Shown here piece after piece: positions 42,801-51,296 of a stretch of 64,000 nucleotides of DNA. The stretch is from Aeromicrobium piscarium (GTDB lineage Bacteria > Actinomycetota > Actinomycetes > Propionibacteriales > Nocardioidaceae). Under the pieces are notes generated by a model. That model worked only from the letters and a program-made list of their open reading frames with translations, searched no databases and was not told the origin of the DNA. Both the position numbers and the translations under genes were made by a program. Numbering within the stretch: position 1 is the first letter of the stretch; each line of letters begins with the position of its first letter. The stretch spans positions 24,147 through 88,146 of the forward strand of contig NZ_VLNT01000005.1 in NCBI RefSeq assembly GCF_007421815.1, given 5' to 3'.

Positions 42801-45800
42801 GCCGGCTCCGACGAAGGAGCCGGCGACATCGGCACCGTGGGCGATGCGTGCGAGATCCTCGCGGGCGCTGGCCCACCGGTCGTCGAGCACGAAGGCCTTC
42901 TTCTCATCGAAGGCCGGCGCGGTGGATTTGACCCAGTCCGAGCCGAGCTCGGCCTCGACCCGTTCGAGCACGCGCGCGGCCTGCTCGTCGGTCTCGACCT
43001 CCGTCGGGACCTCGCCGAGTCCGAGCTCGTCGAGCACGAGGCGCGCGGACTTGGCCAGCACGCCGTCGCGACCGGTGATCTGGTCGGTGAACTCCGCGAG
43101 CGCCTCGGCGTCCACGGTGGCGCCACCGCCGCCGCCGGCCGCCGGAAGATCGACGCTCACGCCGTGACGCGCGGCCACGGCCTTGACGCTGGCATCGACC
43201 GCCGCGTCCACGTCGGCACCGCTGCTCAGCGAGCCGAAGGAGCCGAACTCCCCACCGCGGACGCTCGTGCCCTCACGGGTCGACATCGCGAGCTCGGCGA
43301 GCACGTGGGAGGCCCAGCCGGGGCCGAGCTGCCAGGTGCCGGTGACCCGGTCGGTCACCGAGGCCGGCTTCTTGCCTGCCGGGCCCAGGACCTTCTTGAG
43401 GTGCTCCGAGATCGTCTCGGTCAGCACCGGGCCGAAGGCGCTGTAGCCTCGGGCGAGGCCCTTGACCTGCTGGCCCAGGGTCACCAGGTCGGCATCGGCC
43501 GCGCCGTCGATGGCTCCGAGCGAGAGCTCGGCACCGAGGTCGACGAGCAGCTGGTTGCGGCGGCTCGATGCGCCGTCGCACAACGACTCGATCGAGTCGG
43601 CGGCACCGATCTGGTCCAGTCGCAGCTTGGTCCACCAGGCCACGAGGGTGCGGGTGGCCTCGGCGGCGTCGAAGGCGATGTCATCTGGACGCGGGCCGCC
43701 TGCCGGGGCAGTCGGGGTAGCCACCGGGGCCGGTGCGGCCTCCGCGGGAGCGGCTTCGGCGACCGGCGTCGCCTCAAGATCATCGTCCTCGACCTCGGGC
43801 TGGTCCTCATCGGTTGCGAAGACGACGGACGCGTCGCGCTCGATATTGGCCACCTCGACGGTCCCGTACTCGCTCTCGGGGAGCTTGAGGGTCGACGAGG
43901 CGAGGTTGGCGACGGTCGGTGCCGAGCCGACACCGATCTCCACGAAGCGCTCGACTCCGAGGCCACCGCGCTCGACCGGCGTGAACATGAGGTCCTGGGT
44001 CTCGATCCAGCGCACCGGGCTGGCGAACTGCCAGGCGAGCAGCTCGATCAGCACGCGCCGGCACAGCGCACCGGGACGCGCCGTCCAGTCGTCGAAGTCC
44101 ACGAGCACCTCGCGCAGCGGTGCGGAATCGACCAGCTCGGCGATCTCGACGACGAAGTCGCGGTCGAGGCTGAACGGACGCGGCACCAGGTTCGGGATGT
44201 ACCGGCCGGCGAGGATGGCCGGATCGATATCGGCGGGCAGCAGCTCGTCGAGGCGATCGCGGAAGTCCGGGACGCCGCCGTGCAGGACCCGGGAGTGGAA
44301 GGGCACGTCGATGCCCGGCACCAGGATGAACGCGGCCTTGCCGCCGAACTCCTCGCGGCGGCGGGCGATATCGCGCTCCAGCTCCTCCAGGCCCGCCACC
44401 GTGCCCGCGATGGCGTACTGCGAGCCGCGCAGGTTGTAGTTGACGATCTGCAGGAACTCGCCGGTCTGCTCGGCGATCCTCTCCACATAGGTCGTGACCT
44501 CGTCATCAGCCAGGCCGATCTGCGAGGGACGGATGGCCGCGAGCCGGTAGTCGCTGCGTCCCTGCGCATCGCGCGGCACGAGCGTGTGCATGACCGAGCC
44601 GCGCTGGAACACGACTTCGACGACGGCCTCGAGCGGGATGACACCCGACACGGCGGCGAGGGCGTTGTACTCGCCGACCGAGTGGCCCGCGAGGATCGCA
44701 CCCTCGACGAAGGCGCCGGACTCCCGGAGCTCGGCCATCTGGGCGGCACCGAGCACGGCCATCGCGACCTGCGTGAACTGGGTCAGGTACAGCACACCGT
44801 CGGGGTGGCGGTGCGTGACACCGTGCGCGGTCAGCTCGGTCGGGTTGTCGCGGACGACCGTGAGGATCGAGAAGCCGAGCGCGGAACGGGTGTGCGCGTC
44901 GGCGCGGTCCCAGATCTCGCGGGCGGCCTTGGAGCGCTGGTAGCCCGCCATTCCCATGCCCTGGCTCTGGATGCCCTGGCCGGGGAAGGCGTAGGCCGTG
45001 CGCGGGGCAGCCAGCCGGGCGCTGGCGGCCATGACGACCTCGCCATCGGCGCGAACGGTGACGTCGAGGACCTCGGCGCCCGCGTCCAGGCCCACGCGGT
45101 CGGCACGGATGTCCACATCGGCACCCGGGCGGACCGGCGCCATGAATCGGGTGGTCCAGCCCTCGAGGCGACGACCGGTCTGTGCCACCACCTGCTGCTG
45201 GGCGGCAGCGGAGGTCCACATGCCGTGCACGATCGGCGCGCCGAGTCCGGCCAGGCGCGCCGCGGCGATGCTGGTGTGGATCGGGTTGTGGTCGCCGGTG
45301 ACGGCGGCGAAGGCACGCAGGTCGGTCGGAGCCGCCACGGAGACGGTCGCCTGCTTGCGGCGCGGGGTGTCGCGGACGTCGTCGCCGAGGACGCCTCCGG
45401 CACGCACCGGGTCGGCCAGGTCGCCCTGCCCCGCCCGACCGCGGATCGCGAAACGCTCGGTGAGCGCGGCGACCTCGCCGGAGCCGGCCACGATGTCGAT
45501 GTCGACCGTCACCACTCGGCCGTAGGAGGAGTCGACCACGCCGCGCAGGGTCGCGGTGATGGTCAGCTCGGCGCGCTCGGCCGGGATCTCGCCGATCGCG
45601 ATCGCGTGGTCCAGGTGGACCAGGTCGAGCATGCCCTCGACGACCGGGTTCCCCTCGTCATCGGCGGCGTCACCGATGACGGCGAACACGGCGGGCCAGG
45701 CGAGACCGACCAGGACATCGGGTGCCGGATGAGCGCTGGGCTCGACCGGAGCGCCCGAGACGGCCGCGTGATCGGCCCGCAGGTCGGGAGTCCAGGCGGC

Positions 45801-48800
45801 GGTGAGACGGGCAACGCCGCCATTCGCCTCGGGGACCGAACCGCCGGCGGCGCGAGCGGCCAGCGCCCGCATCGCCTGCGCGGCATCGGCCTGGGTCACG
45901 ACGGGGCTGCTGCCCCACGCGACGGTGTCCTCGACACGGATCGGGAGGGTCAGCCGCTCACCGCCGGGCAGCGGCACCCGCAGCTCGACGAGGGCGGACG
46001 AGGCGCTGAGCTCGGCGCCCGTCTCGGGATGCTCAGCGGTGTCGGGGCCGGTGATGACCCAGCCGGTCCCGAGCCGGTGCACGGGATTGCCGACGGTGCG
46101 GCCCGCCCAGACGACATCGTGCGAGGCGAGCACCAGTGCGAGCGACTCGACGATGCCGTCGACCTCGACGCGACGTCGACCCGCGACCCGCTCCGGTGCG
46201 GAGCCGGCCGCGAGGAGAGCGTCGATGACCTCGTTCTCGAAGCGCTGGAGCAGATCGGCGACGGGCTCGTCGACGCGCGTGATGCCGGCGACCGAGCGCG
46301 TGCCCGGGATGATGCAGACCTCGTCGGCGCTGTACCGGGCGTCGTGGGCCTGCCACAGCGAGTCCGAACGCCACCAACGGCGCACGTCGGCATCGATGAC
46401 GGGCACGAAGTTGACCGGCTTACCGGGACGCTTGCACAGCTCGACGAAGAAGGCCGCGTCGGCGGGGTGCAGAACGACATCCTCGGCGGCCGGGTAAGCA
46501 TCGAACAGCGTCGCGAGGGCGGCGAAACCGTCCTCGACATCCTCCGCCGCGGGGAAACGGGTGGGGATCGTGCCGCGGTCCTCCTCGGCGAGACGTGCCT
46601 CGGCGCGCTGGACCATCGCATGGAAGCGGTCGCGCAGCGTGACATCGAGCCATTCGGGGTCGCCATGGGCCGACGTGCCCGACAGCTCGACGAAGCGGCG
46701 CAGCCACTGGGCGTAGGTCATGTCGCGGACATCGCCGAAGTAGGGCTTGGCGGTGCGATCGATCGCCTCGACGATCTCGTCACGGCGAGCGGCAACGGCC
46801 TCGGCATCGCCGGCGACCTCGTCGAGCAGACGGCCGGTGCGCGAGGCGGTGTTGTCGATCTCGTGGATGTCGGCGCCGAGCTGGCTGCGACCGGAGGCCA
46901 TGCCGCCGGTCGCCGTGCCCGCGCCGACCCAGGCGCCGGTGCCGCGGGTGTCGACGAGGAGCTGCTTGACCTCCGGCGAGGTCGTCGCCTCGAGGGTGGC
47001 CATCGCGGCGGTGCCGACGAGGACGCCGTCGAGCGGCATCGCCGGGAACCCGTGGCGGCGCGACCACTCGCCGGTGAGGTAGGTGGAGGCCGCCTCGGGC
47101 GTGCCGATGCCGCCACCGACGCACACGACCACATTGGACTGCGCGCGCAGGTCCGCGTAGGTGGCCAGGACGAGATCGTCGAGGTCCTCCCAGGAGTGGT
47201 GGCCTCCGGCGCAGCCGCCCTCGATCTGGACGATCACCGGCAGCGGGGCGAGCTCACGCGCGATCGCCAGGACCTGACGGATCTGCGCGACGGTGCCGGG
47301 CTTGAACACGACATGGGCGATGCCGACCGAGCGCAGGTCCTCGACCAGATCGACGGCCTCGTCGAGCTCGGGGATGCCGGCGGTCACGATGACGGCGTCG
47401 ATCGGGGCCCCGTTGGCGCGGGCGCGCTGCACGAGGCGCTTCTGCCCGAGCTGCAGCTTCCACAGATAGGGGTCGAGGAAGAGCGAGTTGAACTGGTAGG
47501 TGCTGCCGGGGGTCAGCAGCTCGTCGAGCTCGGCGACCCGGTCGGCGAAGATCTCCTCGGTGACCTGACCGCCTCCGGCGAGCTCGGCCCAGAAGCCGGC
47601 ATTCGCGGCGGCGGCGACGATGGCGGCGTCGACCGTGGTGGGCGTCATGCCCGCGAGCAACACCGGCGACTTGCCCGTGAGCCGGGTGAAGGCGGTCTCG
47701 GCGACGGTGCGGCCGTCGCGCAGGGTGACGAGCCGGGGGGCGAAGGCCGACCAGGGCGTCGGACGCACGGGAACGGCTCCCACGGCCGTCAGCTCACGGT
47801 GCCCGCGTCGCGTGGTGGTGGAGACGATGCCCGCACCGCGAGGCCGGGTCTCGGCGGCGCTGAGGCGCGCGGCGAGGTCGCCGGGCCCGAGGTCGAGGAT
47901 CCACTGGGCCCCGGCGTCGAGCGCGCCTTCGAGCGCGGTGACCCAGTCGACCGGGTCGATGACCGAGCGCTGCGCGAGGTCGCGGGCGACGGCGGCGTCG
48001 AGGCCGACGCGACCGGCCCACTCGGCGACGAGGTCGGCGACCTCGGAGAGATCGGTGTGGTGGAAGGCGACACGCGCCGGCAGGGGCTCGATGACCGGGG
48101 CGAAGGGGGTCCCGCCGGTGGTCTTGCGGTCGCGCTCGGACTTCTCCTGGGCGGCGACGGCCTCGAGACGCGAGACCGCGCGATCGAGGTCGGCCTGCGG
48201 GCCGCAGAGGACGACCGCGCGACGGCCGTTGCGGATCCGGCATTCGACGCGGCTGCCCAGATCGGCGACGATCTCCTCGATACGCGCGGGATCGACATTG
48301 CTCACGCTCAGCATCGTCGACCCGAGCAGACCACGACGACGACCGACGATCTGGGTGGCGGCACCGACGAGGCGGGCCACCGCGAGTGCGGTGGTGAGGT
48401 CGAGGCCCCCGAGCAGATCGGTGACGAGCTGACCCTGCGAGTGGCCGATGACGGCGACCGGTCGGTGGTCAGCGGGATCGAGTCCTTGGCGACGCAAGGC
48501 GGCGAGGGCGGCCACCTGGGTGAGGGCGATGCCGGGCACGGAGGCGGCCGGCTCCTGCAGCGCCTCGGCGGACGGCACTGCCGCCGCCTCGTCGTCCTCG
48601 GCCGATTCGCCGACGGCGAGCGCGTCGACCCAGGCGAGCGGCGTGAAGGCGATGCCGGTGCGTGCGAGCTCACCGGCGACCGGCTCGAGGATCCGGTCGA
48701 CCTCGCTCGTCACGGCGGCCAGATCGGACTCGAGCGCGAAGTCGCGCACGAGCTCGGCGAGCGGCGGCAGCCACTCGCCGCCCTGTCCCGCGAAGGCGAG

Positions 48801-48902
48801 AGCGTAGGGAGTCGTCGAGCGGAACTGGTCCACGAGCCGGGTGCCGCTGGTGGCATCGGGGCGGGTGGACGTGAGCGCAGGCGTGGGGTCGAGCGTCGTC
48901 AT
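39852..48902 (-). CDS. fas: Type I fatty acid synthase
   Basis: A single chain of about 3016 residues making acyl-CoAs de novo. Domains in order: acetyltransferase (VIGHSQGQLV, residue about 155), enoyl reductase (LLAGMTPTTVDAAIVAAAAN, about 415), hotdog dehydratase (FAAVTGDHNPIHTS, about 1205), malonyl/palmitoyl transferase (LAGHSVGEYNALAAV, about 1410), ACP (CDGASSRRNQLL with the phosphopantetheine Ser, about 1780), ketoreductase (VAVVTGASRGSIAAGV, about 2080) and ketosynthase (PVAACATTAVSVEEG with the Cys, about 2670). There is no PPTase domain, so acpS supplies it. ATG 48902 (MTTLDPTPA) is chosen; ATG 48911 is possible, and 48926 falls inside an operator. Confidence 0.97.
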   Translation of the reverse strand: MTTLDPTPALTSTRPDATSGTRLVDQFRSTTPYALAFAGQGGEWLPPLAELVRDFALESDLAAVTSEVDRILEPVAGELARTGIAFTPLAWVDALAVGESAEDDEAAAVPSAEALQEPAASVPGIALTQVAALAALRRQGLDPADHRPVAVIGHSQGQLVTDLLGGLDLTTALAVARLVGAATQIVGRRRGLLGSTMLSVSNVDPARIEEIVADLGSRVECRIRNGRRAVVLCGPQADLDRAVSRLEAVAAQEKSERDRKTTGGTPFAPVIEPLPARVAFHHTDLSEVADLVAEWAGRVGLDAAVARDLAQRSVIDPVDWVTALEGALDAGAQWILDLGPGDLAARLSAAETRPRGAGIVSTTTRRGHRELTAVGAVPVRPTPWSAFAPRLVTLRDGRTVAETAFTRLTGKSPVLLAGMTPTTVDAAIVAAAANAGFWAELAGGGQVTEEIFADRVAELDELLTPGSTYQFNSLFLDPYLWKLQLGQKRLVQRARANGAPIDAVIVTAGIPELDEAVDLVEDLRSVGIAHVVFKPGTVAQIRQVLAIARELAPLPVIVQIEGGCAGGHHSWEDLDDLVLATYADLRAQSNVVVCVGGGIGTPEAASTYLTGEWSRRHGFPAMPLDGVLVGTAAMATLEATTSPEVKQLLVDTRGTGAWVGAGTATGGMASGRSQLGADIHEIDNTASRTGRLLDEVAGDAEAVAARRDEIVEAIDRTAKPYFGDVRDMTYAQWLRRFVELSGTSAHGDPEWLDVTLRDRFHAMVQRAEARLAEEDRGTIPTRFPAAEDVEDGFAALATLFDAYPAAEDVVLHPADAAFFVELCKRPGKPVNFVPVIDADVRRWWRSDSLWQAHDARYSADEVCIIPGTRSVAGITRVDEPVADLLQRFENEVIDALLAAGSAPERVAGRRRVEVDGIVESLALVLASHDVVWAGRTVGNPVHRLGTGWVITGPDTAEHPETGAELSASSALVELRVPLPGGERLTLPIRVEDTVAWGSSPVVTQADAAQAMRALAARAAGGSVPEANGGVARLTAAWTPDLRADHAAVSGAPVEPSAHPAPDVLVGLAWPAVFAVIGDAADDEGNPVVEGMLDLVHLDHAIAIGEIPAERAELTITATLRGVVDSSYGRVVTVDIDIVAGSGEVAALTERFAIRGRAGQGDLADPVRAGGVLGDDVRDTPRRKQATVSVAAPTDLRAFAAVTGDHNPIHTSIAAARLAGLGAPIVHGMWTSAAAQQQVVAQTGRRLEGWTTRFMAPVRPGADVDIRADRVGLDAGAEVLDVTVRADGEVVMAASARLAAPRTAYAFPGQGIQSQGMGMAGYQRSKAAREIWDRADAHTRSALGFSILTVVRDNPTELTAHGVTHRHPDGVLYLTQFTQVAMAVLGAAQMAELRESGAFVEGAILAGHSVGEYNALAAVSGVIPLEAVVEVVFQRGSVMHTLVPRDAQGRSDYRLAAIRPSQIGLADDEVTTYVERIAEQTGEFLQIVNYNLRGSQYAIAGTVAGLEELERDIARRREEFGGKAAFILVPGIDVPFHSRVLHGGVPDFRDRLDELLPADIDPAILAGRYIPNLVPRPFSLDRDFVVEIAELVDSAPLREVLVDFDDWTARPGALCRRVLIELLAWQFASPVRWIETQDLMFTPVERGGLGVERFVEIGVGSAPTVANLASSTLKLPESEYGTVEVANIERDASVVFATDEDQPEVEDDDLEATPVAEAAPAEAAPAPVATPTAPAGGPRPDDIAFDAAEATRTLVAWWTKLRLDQIGAADSIESLCDGASSRRNQLLVDLGAELSLGAIDGAADADLVTLGQQVKGLARGYSAFGPVLTETISEHLKKVLGPAGKKPASVTDRVTGTWQLGPGWASHVLAELAMSTREGTSVRGGEFGSFGSLSSGADVDAAVDASVKAVAARHGVSVDLPAAGGGGGATVDAEALAEFTDQITGRDGVLAKSARLVLDELGLGEVPTEVETDEQAARVLERVEAELGSDWVKSTAPAFDEKKAFVLDDRWASAREDLARIAHGADVAGSFVGAGATVAGQARWWAAHAGNSLATRFERIAAEAEDTTPGRYADEVAVVTGASRGSIAAGVVGGLLAEGATVIATTSGVDGCKLAFFKQLYRDYARQGAALWVVPANMASFADVDALAAWIGAEQTQTAAGVTTVSKPALTPTLLFPFAAGRVMGDTTDAGPRAELEMRVLLWSVERLVGVLSEHVQDRDLTRRLHVVLPGSPNRGMFGGDGAYAEAKAALDALVAKWSSERSWSGRTTLAHAIIGWVRGTGLMGGNDPMVEAVEALGVRTWSTGEMAEALLTRGVDEAREQALQAPVEVDLTAGLGDVELDLAAIAEGAAGRAASKDEGRETATIAALPGSPAQLDVVETPEWGEVSTSLDDMIVIVGAGELGPYGSARTRFEVEVSDRLSAAGVLELAWTTGLLTWDDVNRGWYDAESGDPVAEEDIADRYEEAVRERVGVRRYADDGSMTDNAAPLLTSVYLEEDLSFTVSGEAEARAMREADPERTVISQDADGEWTITRKAGTEIRVPRKMKLSRTVGGQIPTGFDPTVWGIPAEMVESVDRVALWNIVCTVDAFLSNGFSPAELLRWVHPTLVANTQGTGMGGMSSMHSLYIDTLLGESKANDILQEALPNVIAAHVVQSYVGSYGAMIHPVAACATTAVSVEEGADKIKLGKAEFVVAGGFDDLSVEGIVGFGDMSATADSSVMAAKGLEDRYFSRANDRRYGGFVESQGGGTVLLARGSLAAELGLPVLGVLAYASSFADGVHTSIPAPGLGALAAGRGGRSSQLATSLAGLGVGADDIAVLSKHDTSTGVNERNESELHERLAGALGRSDGNPLYVMSQKTLTGHAKGGAAAFQLIGLCQVLSAGVVPPNRSLDCVMDDLAEHEHLVWLREPLATGPLKAGLVTSLGFGHVAGLLAVVHPQAFVEALPAEERAAYLDRAEQRQIEGRMRLTEAMYGGSPLYRRPAGRRLGDAGAREREAAMLIDPEARLGADGVYQCR

Positions 48903-48924
48903 GAGAGCCATCGTACGGCAAAAC

Positions 48925-48962
48925 ATGAGGAACTCCTCATCTTTTATGCGAGGTTTTCCTCA
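48925..48962 (-). promoter_or_regulatory. fas promoter with paired TGAGG-N4-CCTCA operators
   Basis: ATGAGGAACTCCTCAT at 48925-48940 (perfect 7-bp arms) and CGAGG-TTTT-CCTCA at 48949-48962 flank CATAAAAG (minus strand), the likely -10. The arrangement, operator / -10 / operator, is the same as at the carboxyltransferase promoter 34213-34256, implying one shared regulator. Confidence 0.7.
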
Positions 48963-49296
48963 TGTTCTTGCTCACATTCTCCGTGCGACTCGAGAGCGAC
49001 GAGTGACCCCGCACCCGCCCCGTGGGGCGGTGAGATAGGCACCTCTCGCGGCAGTCGAGACGTGCGTAACCCACCGCCCCACGGAGCGAGACGTGCGTAC
49101 CCACCGCCCACAACGGCGAGAAGTCCGGCATCGACGCGACTGGAGTGGCGTCGATACCGGACTTCTCGAGACTCGGTACGGCTGCGGCGGGCCGGGGCGG
49201 TGAGCTATCCCGTACTTCGGGGCGCGTAGTACGGGATCACTCGCCGCCCACCATTCAGCTGCGGGATGGCTCACCGCCCACCGCTCGGGCGAGCGA
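48963..49296. repeat. Repeat-rich gap with family B hairpins
   Basis: More than 300 bases without a gene. Between 49008 and 49290 are several overlapping hairpins of family B. Two GACGTGCG-Ta-CCCACCGCCC motifs at about 49055-49105 are followed by CGGTGAGCTATCCCGTACTT at 49198 pairing with AGTACGGGAT at 49229, and GCGGGATGGCTCACCGCCC at 49261. A further TGCCGGACTTCTCG-type inverted repeat (TTCTCGCCGTTG/GACTTCTCGAG with TCCGGCATCGACGC and GCGTCGATACCGGA) spans about 49121-49169. These look like accumulated intergenic repeats serving as terminators. Confidence 0.6.
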
Positions 49297-50049
49297 TCAG
49301 ACCCCGCCGGTGAGGGTGAGGCCGCCGTCGAGGGTGATGTTCTGGCCGGTGATCCAGCCGGCATCGTCCGACAGCAGGAAGGCGACCGCGGCGGCGATGT
49401 CCTCGGGGACACCGAGGCGCTTCATCGGATACGCGGCAGCGACCTCCTCCTCGCGGCCCTCGTACAGTGCGCCGGCGAACCTGGTCTTGACGACCGCCGG
49501 GGAGACCGCGTTGACCCGGATAGCGGGAGCCAGCTCGACGGCGAGCTCCTGCGTGAGCCGGATGACCGCGGCCTTGGAGACCCCGTACATGCCGATCATC
49601 GGCGACGGCTTCAACCCGGCGACCGAGGCGATGTTGACGATCGCGCCGCCGTTCTCGCCGAGGGACGCGGCATAGGCCTTCTGGGCCCACGCCGTCGCCG
49701 CCAGGACGTTCACGGTCAGGATCTTCTGCGCGGCGGTGAGGTCGATCTCGACGGTTCGGCCGTACACCGGGTTGATGCCGGTGTTGTTGACCAGGAAGTC
49801 GAGCCCACCGAACCGGTCGATCGCGGTGGCGATCGCCTCGTCCTGGTGCTCGGACACATCGGCGGCACCCGCGACGAAGGTCGCGTTCTCCTCGCCCAGG
49901 TGGGCGACAGCCTCCCTGAGCGCCTCCTCCTTGCGCGCCGTGATGAGGACCTTGGCCCCTTCCGCGACGAGCCTCTCGGCGACGCCGAGACCGATCCCCC
50001 GGCTGGCGCCGGTGACGATCGCGACCTTGCCGTCGAAGCGCCCCGTCAT
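49297..50049 (-). CDS. SDR-family oxidoreductase
   Basis: A 250-residue short-chain dehydrogenase. The cofactor motif is VTGASRGIGLGVAE at residues 11-24, NNTGI is at about 90, and catalysis uses Ser in IVNIASVAG and YGVSKAA near residue 157. The start ATG 50049 overlaps the thiolase stop (TGATG), so it is the third gene of an acyl-CoA dehydrogenase, thiolase, SDR operon. It probably oxidises a 3-hydroxyacyl-CoA or reduces a 3-oxoacyl-CoA in that pathway. Confidence 0.9.
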   Translation of the reverse strand: MTGRFDGKVAIVTGASRGIGLGVAERLVAEGAKVLITARKEEALREAVAHLGEENATFVAGAADVSEHQDEAIATAIDRFGGLDFLVNNTGINPVYGRTVEIDLTAAQKILTVNVLAATAWAQKAYAASLGENGGAIVNIASVAGLKPSPMIGMYGVSKAAVIRLTQELAVELAPAIRVNAVSPAVVKTRFAGALYEGREEEVAAAYPMKRLGVPEDIAAAVAFLLSDDAGWITGQNITLDGGLTLTGGV

Positions 50050-51266
50050 CAGCTGAGCCTCTCCAGGACCATGGCCATGCCCATGCCGCCGCCGACGCAC
50101 ATCGACTCGACGCCGAACTGCTTGTCGTGCCACTGCAGTGAGTTGATGAGCGTCGAGGTGATGCGCGCGCCGGTCATGCCGAAGGGGTGGCCCACGGCGA
50201 TGGCGCCTCCGTTGACGTTGAGCTTCTCCAGCGGGATGCCGAGCTGCTTGGCCGAGCCCCAGGCCTGGACGGCGAAGGCCTCGTTGATCTCGAACAGGTC
50301 GATCTGGTCCAGCGACATGCCCGCGTGGCGCAACGCGGCCGGGATGGCCTCGACCGGGCCGAGACCCATGATCTCGGGCGAGAGGCCGGTCACCGCGGTC
50401 GAGACGATCCGCGCGAGCGGGGTCAGACCGAGCTCCTTGGCCTTGGTGTCGCTCATGATCACGAGCGCGGCGGCTCCGTCGTTGAGCGGGCAGGCGTTGC
50501 CGGCGGTGACGGTGCCGTCGGGACGGAAGACGGGCTTCAGCTTGCTGACGGCCTCCATCGTGACGCCCGCACGGGGTCCGTCGTCGGCGGAGACCACGGT
50601 GCCGTCGGGCAGGGTCACGGGCGTGATGTCCTTGGCCCAGAAGCCGTTCGCGATACCCTCCTCGGCCAGGTTCTGGCTGCGGACGCCGAACTCGTCCTGC
50701 TCCTCGCGGCTCATGCCGAGGTGCTGGGCGACGTTCTCGGCGGTCTGCCCCATGGCGATGTAGAGGTCCGGCAGGTCGCCGTTCTGGCGCGGGTCGGTCC
50801 ACGTGTCGGCGCCGCCCTCGGCACGCGCGGCGGTACGAGCGCGGGCCTCGTCGAAGAGCGGGTTCTCGGTTCCCGGCACGTCGGCGAAGCCGTTGGCGAA
50901 CCGGCTCACGGTCTCGACGCCGGCCGAGATGAAGACATCACCCTCGCCGGCCTTGATCGCGTGGAAGGCCATCCGTGTGCTCTGCAGCGACGAGGAGCAG
51001 TAGCGGTTGACCGAGGTGCCGGGCAGGTGATCCATGCCGGCGAGCACGGAGACCGCGCGAGCGATGTTGTGACCGGCCTCGCCCGCGGGCTGGCCGATAC
51101 CGCAGATGAGGTCGACGATGTCGCGACGGTCGAGCTCGGGCACCTTCGCGAGCGCGGCCTCGACCATCTGGACGGTCAGGTCATCGGGTCGCATGTCCTT
51201 GAGCGATCCCTTGCCGGCGCGCCCGATCGGCGAGCGCGCGGTGGAGACGATGACTGCTTCGGGCAT
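50049..51266 (-). CDS. Acetyl-CoA C-acyltransferase (thiolase)
   Basis: A 405-residue thiolase cleaving 3-oxoacyl-CoA with CoA. The acyl-accepting Cys is in VNRYCSSSLQSTRMAF near residue 92, the NEAF motif (LFEINEAFAVQAWG) near 340, the His in NGGAIAVGHPFGMTGAR near 372 and the second Cys in SMCVGGGMGMAMV near 394. All catalytic residues are present. It lies between the acyl-CoA dehydrogenase and SDR genes, 30 bases after the former, in the same leftward operon. Confidence 0.94.
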   Translation of the reverse strand: MPEAVIVSTARSPIGRAGKGSLKDMRPDDLTVQMVEAALAKVPELDRRDIVDLICGIGQPAGEAGHNIARAVSVLAGMDHLPGTSVNRYCSSSLQSTRMAFHAIKAGEGDVFISAGVETVSRFANGFADVPGTENPLFDEARARTAARAEGGADTWTDPRQNGDLPDLYIAMGQTAENVAQHLGMSREEQDEFGVRSQNLAEEGIANGFWAKDITPVTLPDGTVVSADDGPRAGVTMEAVSKLKPVFRPDGTVTAGNACPLNDGAAALVIMSDTKAKELGLTPLARIVSTAVTGLSPEIMGLGPVEAIPAALRHAGMSLDQIDLFEINEAFAVQAWGSAKQLGIPLEKLNVNGGAIAVGHPFGMTGARITSTLINSLQWHDKQFGVESMCVGGGMGMAMVLERLS

Positions 51267-51296
51267 CAGTTGTCCCTTTCTGTGGAGACGGAGTTC

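Noticed and set aside
39471..49229. A 3252-codon open frame on the plus strand opposite fas
   Set aside because: It is antisense to the type I fatty acid synthase, whose domains are unmistakable. High GC removes stops from the complementary frame, and the translated sequence has no recognisable fold.
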